Below are positions 20,540 through 27,102 of a stretch of DNA of 64,000 nucleotides, piece by piece; the first letter of the stretch is position 1; each line of letters begins with the position of its first letter. This DNA comes from JAHFUS01 sp035689115 (GTDB lineage: Bacteria; Actinomycetota; Acidimicrobiia; Acidimicrobiales; GCA-2861595): assembly GCA_035689115.1 (NCBI GenBank), contig DASSMA010000043.1, positions 1-64,000 of the forward strand. Reading direction: 5' to 3'. Made by a program: the position numbers and the translations under genes. The notes under the pieces were generated by a model. The model was not told the DNA's origin, made no database searches, and was given only the letters and a program-made list of their open reading frames with translations.

Positions 20540-23500
20540 TCAGATCCGGGCCATGTTGGCGAAGCGGGTGTACTGGCTGAGGAAGGCCAGCTGGCACACG
20601 CCGGTTGGGCCGTTGCGGTGCTTCGAGACGATCACCTCGGCCGTGCCCCGGTCGGCCGATTCGGGGTTGTAGACCTCGTCGCGGTACAGGAACATCACCA
20701 CGTCGGCGTCCTGCTCGAGGCTGTTGTGGGCGATCACGCCGTCGGCCACGAAGCTGTGGGTGCCCTCGACGGTGGCGTCGAAGGTGGGCATCTCGCCGAG
20801 CGGGCGGATGGCTGCCACCTCGTCCCACACGACCGCCGGCCGGCCCACGGTGGCGACCGTGCCGCGCCCGGCGGGGACGGGCGTGGGGGCGGTGGCCAGG
20901 CGGTCGCCCACCGCCAGGCGGTCGAGGCGCACCCAGCTGCCGTCGGCCGTGCGGAACGGGTGGTTGGCGCTGGCGTCGACGTAGAGCCCGGAGCGGAGGT
21001 GGAGCCGGAACACGGGCTTCACGCCCGACGCGAAGGCCCGCACCAGGCGGCTGGCCACCAGCCGGCCCTCGGCACCGAGCGCCCACACCAGCGGCTGCTC
21101 GCCGGAGACAACGAGCTCGCCGAGCCCCACGTCGGTGCCGTCGGCCCGGGCCAGCCGGGTGGACGCCGGCATGCAGCCCGACTCCCGCAGGTCGGCCAGC
21201 ATGGGACGCTTGTCGGCCCTGGCCTCGAGGTTTCGGGAGAGCTGGGAGAGGGCGATAACGGGCACCTGGAGCTCGCGCGCCAGGATCTTGAGGCCGCGGC
21301 TGATCTCGGAGACCTCGACCTGGCGGTTCTCGGCGTTGTGCCGGCCGGTCATCAGCTGGAGGTAGTCGACGACGACCAGCCCGAGCCCCTCCCTGGACTT
21401 GAGCCGGCGGGCCTTGGCCCGGATGTCCATGACCGTGAGGTTGGGGTTGTCGTCGACGAAGATCGGGGCCTCGCCCAGGCGGCCGATGGCGTGGCTGATC
21501 TTGGGCCAGTCGGTGTCGAGGAGCCGGCCGTTGCGCATGCGGGTGGCGTCGACCCGGGCCTCGGCGCACAGCAGCCGCTGGGTGATCTCGTGGTGGCTCA
21601 TCTCGAGGGAGAACAGGAGCACCGGCACCCGGGCGTCCATGGCCGCGTGGGCGACGATCCCGAGGGCGAAGGCGGTGTTGTGCGTGGGGACCATTGCCCG
21701 GCCGGCGAGGAACAGGTGCTCCTCGTTCTCGACCGAGATGCACCGCACCGGCACCGACGGCACCTCGCGGATGGCCACGACCGCCCGCCGGGTGTGGCGC
21801 CCGTTCCTGCGACGGCTGACCGTGGCGGCGAGGGGTTCGGCCTTGCGACCAAGACGGAACACGGGATCTGGGGGTGACCAGCGGAACCGCCACGCCTCGG
21901 CGCGGCGGCCGTCGGGCAAGCGGAATTCCCGCCGGACGACACGGTGCGGCTTGTGGCCCAGCGAGGCGACCAGTTCCCACGCCTGCTCCAAAAGCGCCAC
22001 GTTGGCGAGGCACAGCTCGACGGTGCCGTTGGCGTTGGTCACCGTGCCGGCAGTGTCCATGAGCCCTTGCAACAGCGCCAGGCGCTGCTTGACCGATCCC
22101 CGGAGATACGCCGGGGGTATGTGCGGGGGCGCGCCACCGAGCAGACTCACTTCCTGCAGCTCTCGGGCCAGGACGCGCCGGGGTCCCCTGGAACCCTGCC
22201 GCCCCTTGCCGGCGATCGGCGCCGTAGCCCACGCCATCGGCCCGATCCCCGGGAGGGCTTGAAGGACGTGGCCGGCCAGATTGAACTCGGACACGAAGTG
22301 CCCGGCGTCGTCCGGGTGGAGGGTGAGCGAGGAGCCGCCGGTGTTCCCGTCGCCGAGCCAGCAGCCGAGCACATAGGGATCGACGGGCAGGCGGTGTTCG
22401 GGGAGGTCGAGGGCACCGGCCATCGGGAGGTACCAGTTGGGCCGGCCGCCGGCCCGGACGCCCTCGTCGACCATCTGCTGCGTGGTGACCACCCGGGGGC
22501 GGCGGATGCGGCTCGTCTGGTCGCGCGCCAGGTGCGGGCTGGCCGGCGGGCCGGTGGCGAGGCGGTCGGAACGGGCACGGTGGGACTTCCACGCCGGCAG
22601 GTCGTACGCGAGCCAGCGGTGCCCGGCATCGGCGACGAGCGTGCTGCCGTCGTCGAAGACGAGCTCGAAGCACCGGTTCCCGACGTACACCGGCGAGGTG
22701 TACGAGACGCGGCAGGGCCGGCCGTGCGCATCGATCACCTCGTCGCCGACGCCGACCTCGCCCATCGTGGTCCATCCGGCCGGCGTGGGCAGCGGCGTGT
22801 CGAGAGGCAGCGCCTTACCCATGGAAGGCCGGGCCCCGAGGATCACCAGGTTGTTGGGCTGCAGCCCGGCCAGGCGGTCGTCGAGGTCGGTATAGCCGGT
22901 GGGGATGCCGGTGATGGCCTCGCCCCGCTCGTAGAGGGCCTCCAGGTGGTCGAGGCTCTTCTCCAGCAGGTCCCGGAGGGGAGCCAGGGTGTCGGCGACC
23001 CGGCGCTGGCCCAGCTGGAAGACCAGCGTCTCCGCCTTGTCGATGGTGGCGGCCACGTCGTCGGGCATGTCGAAGCCCAGCTCGGTGATCTCCGCCCCCA
23101 CGGCGATGAGCTTGCGCAGGAGGGCGTGCTCCTCGACGATGCGGGCGTAGCGGGGGGCGTTGCCGATGGCCGGCGTGTTGGCCTGGAGCGACACCAGCAC
23201 CGGCGGCCCGCCCACCGCCTCCAGCAGCCCGGCCCGGCGCAGCTCGTCGGCCACCGTGACGGGGTCGGCCGGCTCGCCCTGGCTGTAGAGCGAGCAGATG
23301 GCGTCGAACACGTGGCCGTGGGCCGGCTTGTGGAAGTCGTCGGCCGTGCAGATCTGGACGGCCTCGACGATGGCGTCGCGCGACAGCAGCATGGCGCCGA
23401 TGAGGGACTCCTCGGCGCCGAGGTCGTGGGGGATGACCCGGCCCCGGCCCTCCGACCGCTGGGCGCGCCGGGCGTCGTCGATCGAACGGACCATGCTCAT
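20540..23500 (-). CDS. dnaB: replicative DNA helicase DnaB carrying two inteins
   Basis: 986 residues from ATG 23500 (ATG 23494 also possible); about 456 after removing both inteins. The N-terminal domain (HDLGAEESLIGAMLLS) and the RecA-like hexameric helicase domain are typical. Intein 1 interrupts Walker A between GARPSMGK and TAFALG; intein 2 interrupts LADLRESG and SLEQDADVVMFLYRDE. DnaB activity therefore needs both splicing events. It unwinds DNA ahead of the replication fork. Last of the rpsF-ssb-rpsR-rplI-dnaB group, 189 bases after rplI. Confidence 0.95.
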   Translation of the reverse strand: MSMVRSIDDARRAQRSEGRGRVIPHDLGAEESLIGAMLLSRDAIVEAVQICTADDFHKPAHGHVFDAICSLYSQGEPADPVTVADELRRAGLLEAVGGPPVLVSLQANTPAIGNAPRYARIVEEHALLRKLIAVGAEITELGFDMPDDVAATIDKAETLVFQLGQRRVADTLAPLRDLLEKSLDHLEALYERGEAITGIPTGYTDLDDRLAGLQPNNLVILGARPSMGKALPLDTPLPTPAGWTTMGEVGVGDEVIDAHGRPCRVSYTSPVYVGNRCFELVFDDGSTLVADAGHRWLAYDLPAWKSHRARSDRLATGPPASPHLARDQTSRIRRPRVVTTQQMVDEGVRAGGRPNWYLPMAGALDLPEHRLPVDPYVLGCWLGDGNTGGSSLTLHPDDAGHFVSEFNLAGHVLQALPGIGPMAWATAPIAGKGRQGSRGPRRVLARELQEVSLLGGAPPHIPPAYLRGSVKQRLALLQGLMDTAGTVTNANGTVELCLANVALLEQAWELVASLGHKPHRVVRREFRLPDGRRAEAWRFRWSPPDPVFRLGRKAEPLAATVSRRRNGRHTRRAVVAIREVPSVPVRCISVENEEHLFLAGRAMVPTHNTAFALGIVAHAAMDARVPVLLFSLEMSHHEITQRLLCAEARVDATRMRNGRLLDTDWPKISHAIGRLGEAPIFVDDNPNLTVMDIRAKARRLKSREGLGLVVVDYLQLMTGRHNAENRQVEVSEISRGLKILARELQVPVIALSQLSRNLEARADKRPMLADLRESGCMPASTRLARADGTDVGLGELVVSGEQPLVWALGAEGRLVASRLVRAFASGVKPVFRLHLRSGLYVDASANHPFRTADGSWVRLDRLAVGDRLATAPTPVPAGRGTVATVGRPAVVWDEVAAIRPLGEMPTFDATVEGTHSFVADGVIAHNSLEQDADVVMFLYRDEVYNPESADRGTAEVIVSKHRNGPTGVCQLAFLSQYTRFANMARI
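20723..21175 (-). other. DnaB intein 2, mini-intein of 151 residues
   Basis: Begins with Cys (CMPASTRLARADG) directly after RESG, ends VADGVIAHN, and the next extein residue is Ser. Block B is DASANHPFRT and block F VEGTHSFVADG; the penultimate His and final Asn are present. This is a canonical class 1 splicing domain without any LAGLIDADG endonuclease, so it cannot home by itself. Confidence 0.93.
21677..22813 (-). other. DnaB intein 1, class 3 (WCT) intein of 379 residues in the P-loop
   Basis: The first residue is Ala (ALPLDTPLPTPAGW), not Cys or Ser; the last are VPTHN; the +1 residue is Thr of Walker A. The class 3 triplet is visible: Trp in block B (DAGHRWLAY), Cys at block F position 4 (VPVRCISVENEEHLF) and Thr before the final HN. 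A LAGLIDADG endonuclease lies in the middle: LGCWLGDG is intact, but the second motif reads LLQGLMDTAG, with Ala for the catalytic Asp, so cutting is probably lost. Confidence 0.93.
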
Positions 23501-23689
23501 CGCATCAGAGCCGCGACGGCCTGGGGACAACCAGAGGCCGTCGTTGTGAATTCACCGGTGGATCACCGGCTGTCCATCCACACCGGAACATACGTTCGTA
23601 GTGTAGTTGGGGCCTGTGACAGGCTCGTCGGCCCCCGGCCGGATGCGGATGCGTCCGGAAACCGGAGGCATCGACCTCGACACGCCGTG

Positions 23690-24136
23690 CTAGCCGGCGA
23701 CGACCTCCACGTTGAGGCGGAACTCCACCTCGGCGTGCAGCTTGACGGGGACCTCGTGGGAGCCGAGGGCCTTGATGGGCTCCTCGATGTGCAGCTTGCG
23801 CCGGTCGAGGTCGACCCCGGACTGGGCGGCGACGGCGTCGGCCACGTCGGCGGCCGTGACCGACCCGAACAGGCGGCCCTCGCGGCCGGCCCGGGCCGGG
23901 ATGCGGATCACCATCGGCACCAGCTTGCGGGCCACCGCTTCGGCCCCCTCCCGCTCCCGGGCGTCCTTGATGTCACGCGACCGGCGCATGGCCGTGGCCT
24001 GGGCGTGCACGCCCGGCGACGCCTTGATGGCCCGGCCCTTGGGCACCAGGAAGTTCCTGGCGTAGCCGTCGGCCACGTCGACGATGTCGCCCTTCTTCCC
24101 GAGGCCGTCGACGTCGCCCCGCAGGACGATGCGCAT
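23690..24136 (-). CDS. rplI: 50S ribosomal protein L9
   Basis: 148 residues. N-terminal domain MRIVLRGDVDGLGKKGDIVDVADGYARNFLVPKGRA is diagnostic, followed by the long connecting helix and the C-terminal domain (LFGSVTAADVADAVAAQSGVDLDRRK). Binds domain V of 23S rRNA and helps keep reading frame. It follows rpsR with no gap and precedes dnaB. Confidence 0.97.
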   Translation of the reverse strand: MRIVLRGDVDGLGKKGDIVDVADGYARNFLVPKGRAIKASPGVHAQATAMRRSRDIKDAREREGAEAVARKLVPMVIRIPARAGREGRLFGSVTAADVADAVAAQSGVDLDRRKLHIEEPIKALGSHEVPVKLHAEVEFRLNVEVVAG

Positions 24137-24568
24137 CTACGCCTCCTCGTCGTCGGTGTCGGGCGCCTCGACGTCGGCCGCCGCCGCAGCGGCCTCGCCC
24201 TCACCGTTGGCGCGTGCCGCCGGGGGCGGCCCGCCCTCGCGGGGCCCGCCGCGGGGACCGCCGCGCCCGGGGCCACGGCCGCCGGTGCGCTCGGTGACGG
24301 TGCGCTGCGTGTAGGGCAGCAGGGCCAGTTCGCGGGCGGTCTTGATGGCGACCGCCACCTCCCGCTGGTGCTGGGTGCAGTTGCCGCTCACCCGGCGGGC
24401 CCGGATCTTCCCCCGGTCGGACATGAACCGCCGCAGGAGGTTGACCTCCTTGTAGTCCACCCACGGGATGTGCTCGGTGCAGAAGATGCAGACCTTCTTC
24501 TTCCCGCCCCGCCGCCCCTCGCGGGGGGCGCGTTTGGTGCCGCGGTCGCGGTCGTTGTTGCGTGCCAT
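24137..24568 (-). CDS. rpsR: 30S ribosomal protein S18 with long acidic C-terminal tail
   Basis: 143 residues; the normal length is 75-90. The core KKVCIFCTEHIPWVDYKEVNLLRRFMSDRGKI ... RRVSGNCTQHQREVAVAIKTARELALLPY is intact and keeps the zinc-type Cys residues (CIFC, C near CTQH). After TVTER a 50-residue low-complexity tail follows: first Gly/Arg/Pro-rich, then acidic (VEAPDTDDEEA). S18 dimerises with S6 on the 30S platform. It lies two bases after the ssb stop and abuts rplI. Confidence 0.95.
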   Translation of the reverse strand: MARNNDRDRGTKRAPREGRRGGKKKVCIFCTEHIPWVDYKEVNLLRRFMSDRGKIRARRVSGNCTQHQREVAVAIKTARELALLPYTQRTVTERTGGRGPGRGGPRGGPREGGPPPAARANGEGEAAAAAADVEAPDTDDEEA

Positions 24569-24570
24569 GG

Positions 24571-25092
24571 CTAGAAGGGCTCCTCGTCGTAGGACCCGTA
24601 GGGGGGTGCGGACTGCTGGCCGGCGCCGGCCGGTGCGGGAGCGGGCCGGCCGGCGTCGCGCGAGCCGTAGCCGCCGCTGTCGCGCTGGCTGTAGCCGCCG
24701 CCACCCGGGGCGCCCCCGCCCTCGCCGGGACCGCGCCGCTCGTTGCGGGTGACGGTGGCGGTGGCCCAGCGCAGGCTCGGGCCGATCTCGTCGGCGATGA
24801 CCTCGATCTTGTACTGCTTCTCGCCCTGCTGGTTCTCCCACGAACGCTGCTCGAGGCGGCCGGTGACGATGACCCGGGAGCCCTTGGAGAGCGACTCGGC
24901 GGCGTTCTCGGCCATCTCGCGCCAGCAGACGACGTCGAAGAACGACACCGCCTCCTTCCGTTCGCCGCTCTGGCGGTCGTTCCAGACGCGGTTCACTGCG
25001 AGACCCAAGGTGGCAGCGGCCTGCCCGCTCGGGGTGAAGCGAAGCTCGGGATCCCGGGTGATGTTGCCTACCAGGGTGACGGTGTTGTCCAT
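24571..25092 (-). CDS. ssb: single-stranded DNA-binding protein
   Basis: 173 residues. OB-fold (about 1-110): MDNTVTLVGNITRDPELRFTPSG, FFDVVCWREMAENAAESLSKGSRVIVTGRLEQRSW. A Gly/Ser/Pro-rich linker (GGGAPGGGGYSQRDSGGYG) leads to an acidic tip DEEPF, the protein-binding tail of SSB. Protects single-stranded DNA and recruits repair and replication partners. ATG 25092, six bases after the rpsF stop. Confidence 0.97.
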   Translation of the reverse strand: MDNTVTLVGNITRDPELRFTPSGQAAATLGLAVNRVWNDRQSGERKEAVSFFDVVCWREMAENAAESLSKGSRVIVTGRLEQRSWENQQGEKQYKIEVIADEIGPSLRWATATVTRNERRGPGEGGGAPGGGGYSQRDSGGYGSRDAGRPAPAPAGAGQQSAPPYGSYDEEPF

Positions 25093-25097
25093 GGCCC

Positions 25098-25460
25098 TCA
25101 GCTCTCTGTGTCGCCCGCCCCGACCGGGGCAGGGCTCGGTGCTGTGGCGGCGGCGGGCCGGGCCCGCGTGGCCGCGACGGGGAGGCGGATCACCTTGTGG
25201 CGGATCACGGCGTCGGACAGGGTGAGCATGCGGCTCACCTCTGCCATCGCCGCCGGCTCGGCGGCCGCCTCGATGAGGACGTAGTAGCCCTCCCAACGAT
25301 GGTTGAGCTCGTAGGCGAAGCGGCGCTTGCCCCACCGGTCGACCCGGCCCGGGTTCCCGCCTCTGGACGCGATGATCCCGGTCGCCTGGTCGATCGTGGC
25401 CCGGATGACGTCTTCCTCCAGGCCTGGGTCGAGGATGACCATGACTTCGTAGGGCCGCAA
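25098..25460 (-). CDS. rpsF: 30S ribosomal protein S6
   Basis: 120 residues from TTG 25460, chosen because it gives the typical start (L/M)RPYEVMVILDPGLEEDVIR and because GGGAGGAG stands eight bases upstream. Longer starts in the same frame have no family match. The core WGKRRFAYELNHRWEGYYVLIEAAA is diagnostic. The last 25 residues are an Ala/Pro-rich tail. First gene of the S6-Ssb-S18-L9 operon. Confidence 0.95.
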   Translation of the reverse strand: MRPYEVMVILDPGLEEDVIRATIDQATGIIASRGGNPGRVDRWGKRRFAYELNHRWEGYYVLIEAAAEPAAMAEVSRMLTLSDAVIRHKVIRLPVAATRARPAAATAPSPAPVGAGDTES

Positions 25461-25501
25461 GGGGCCGCTCCTCCCTCTGGACCCGGCGCCTGGCGCTCGG
25501 G

Positions 25502-25520
25502 GCCCCGGACGGCCCGGGGC
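25502..25520 (-). promoter_or_regulatory. GC hairpin in the rpsF leader, possible S6:S18 operator
   Basis: Read on the minus strand, GCCCCGG-GCCGT-CCGGGGC is a 7-bp stem with CCG in the loop, about 40 bases upstream of the S6 start. Known S6:S18 autoregulatory leaders carry a conserved CCG in a hairpin. The similarity is limited to that feature, so the assignment is tentative. Confidence 0.35.
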
Positions 25521-25604
25521 AGGGTTCTTCTGTTCGAGGGAGGCATCGTAGTGCACGCCGGCCGGTGATCCATCGCCCTCCAGCATGACGGGAGGGTGTG
25601 ACAA

Positions 25605-26162
25605 TCAGCTGGGGCAGGGACCGCCCACGGTGAGCGTCGACCCCTCGCCGATACCGAGGCGGTCGAGGCCGCCCTTGGGAACCTCGACGGCCACCCGGTA
25701 GGGGCCGCTGGCGGCGTAGGTGGGGCAGCCCTCCCGATCGGGGCACGGCGCCATCTCCGTCGAGGAGACGAAGCGGCCGTCGGCGCCGAACCAGGCGATC
25801 CCGAGGGGCACAGGCACGTTGCGCATGTAGAAGACGTCGTTGGTGTCGGCGTCGAAGCGGAACACCATGGCGTCGTCGCCGGCCAGGTCGCGCCGGCCCA
25901 TCAGCCCGCGGGCCCGCTGCTCGGCGGTCTCGGCCAGCAGGGCGCAGAACTGCCGGGCGGTCGCCGCCCCCGGCCCGGCCGGGGTGACGGCGAAGCCGAC
26001 CTCGCCGAACCCGGAGAGGCCGGCCAGTTCGGGGTCGGACGGCCCGTCGGCCCCGACCAGGAACAGCCCGATCACGGAGGCGACGGCCAGGGCGGCGACC
26101 ACCCAGCCGAGGGCCTTCGCCGTCTTGGCGTCGTCGCGCCGCCGGGAGTGGGCCCCGCTCAC
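25605..26162 (-). CDS. DUF192 family protein with N-terminal membrane anchor
   Basis: 185 residues from GTG 26162, overlapping the panB stop by GTGA. One membrane helix (WVVAALAVASVIGLFLVG), then the DUF192 fold: AETAEQRARGLMGRRDLAGDDAMVFRF, the DVFYMRNVPVPLGIAWF motif, and VEVPKGGLDRLGI. The Cys pair in PCPDREGCP may form a disulfide outside the membrane. Function of the family is not settled. Likely co-transcribed with panB. Confidence 0.82.
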   Translation of the reverse strand: MSGAHSRRRDDAKTAKALGWVVAALAVASVIGLFLVGADGPSDPELAGLSGFGEVGFAVTPAGPGAATARQFCALLAETAEQRARGLMGRRDLAGDDAMVFRFDADTNDVFYMRNVPVPLGIAWFGADGRFVSSTEMAPCPDREGCPTYAASGPYRVAVEVPKGGLDRLGIGEGSTLTVGGPCPS

Positions 26163-27040
26163 GCCGACTTGCTAGCACCTCCGTAGAGCCCGAGGGCCGT
26201 CGCCGCGTCGTCGCCCAGGTGGTAGCTCTCCTCGTCGCCCGGGAAGCGCCCCGAGCGCACGTCGGCCGCGTAGGCGGCGACGGCACCCACCGCGTCGGCC
26301 TTCAGCGAGGCGTAGCGGCGCACGAAGCGGGGCAGGATGCGGTCCTCCAGGCCCACGGCGTCGTGGAACACCAGAACCTGGCCGTCGCACGAGGGCCCGG
26401 CGCCGATGCCGATGGTGGGCACCTCCACCGCCTCGGTGACCAGGCGGGCCACCGGCGCCGGCACCGCCTCGAGGACGATGGCGAAGCAGCCGGCGTCGGC
26501 CAGGGCCCGGGCGTCGTCGACGAGGGCGGTGGCCGCCGTGACGTCCTTGCCCTGCACCTTGTAGCCGCCCACCGCGTGCACCGACTGGGGGGTGAGCCCG
26601 AGGTGGCCCATCACCGGGATCTCGGCGTCGACCAGGGCGCCGATCACCGGCAGGCGCTTGCGGCCGCCCTCCAGCTTCACCGCCTCGGCGCCGGCCCGCA
26701 CCAGGCGCCCGGCGTTGCGCACGGTGTCGTCGACGCCCAGGTGATAGCTCAGCCACGGCATGTCCGCCACCACCAGCGGGCGGGGGCGGGTGCGGGCCAC
26801 CGCCGCCGTGTGGTGGACCATGTCGTCGACCGTCACCTGGAGGGTGTCCTCGTAGCCGAGCACCACCATGGCGACCGAGTCGCCCACGAGGACGATGTCG
26901 ACGCCCGCCTCGTCGGCGATGCGGGCCGTGGGGGCGTCGTAGGCGGTGATCATGACGAGGGGCGGCGTGCCCTCGCCGGGGCGGACCTTGCGGGCTCGCA
27001 CGGCGGGGACGGTGACCCTCGCCGGCCTGGTGGCGGCCAT
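26159..27040 (-). CDS. panB: 3-methyl-2-oxobutanoate hydroxymethyltransferase
   Basis: 293 residues. TIM barrel with family boxes: MITAYDAPTARIADEAGVDIVLVGDS, MPWLSYHLGVDDTVRNAGRL, GHLGLTPQSVHAVGGYKVQGK, and EAVPAPVARLVTEAVEVPTIGIGAG with the catalytic Glu. Transfers a hydroxymethyl group from methylene-tetrahydrofolate to alpha-ketoisovalerate, the first step of pantothenate synthesis. ATG 27040 has AGGAG seven bases upstream. About 60 bases separate it from the PBP gene. Confidence 0.96.
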   Translation of the reverse strand: MAATRPARVTVPAVRARKVRPGEGTPPLVMITAYDAPTARIADEAGVDIVLVGDSVAMVVLGYEDTLQVTVDDMVHHTAAVARTRPRPLVVADMPWLSYHLGVDDTVRNAGRLVRAGAEAVKLEGGRKRLPVIGALVDAEIPVMGHLGLTPQSVHAVGGYKVQGKDVTAATALVDDARALADAGCFAIVLEAVPAPVARLVTEAVEVPTIGIGAGPSCDGQVLVFHDAVGLEDRILPRFVRRYASLKADAVGAVAAYAADVRSGRFPGDEESYHLGDDAATALGLYGGASKSA

Positions 27041-27102
27041 CCGGACTCCTTTCCTGTCCAGCGCCCGGGGGCTGCCGGCAACGGAGCGGTTCTCGCCCCA
27101 GT

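Noticed and set aside
20313..22775. Long minus-strand frame overlapping dnaB in another phase
   Set aside because: It is a shadow of dnaB except for the last 60 codons (20313-20495), which stand outside dnaB and resemble YjfB; only that part is annotated.
23494..23530. TTG start for dnaB at 23530
   Set aside because: The extra residues are not typical and the ATGs at 23500 and 23494 stand closer to the family start.
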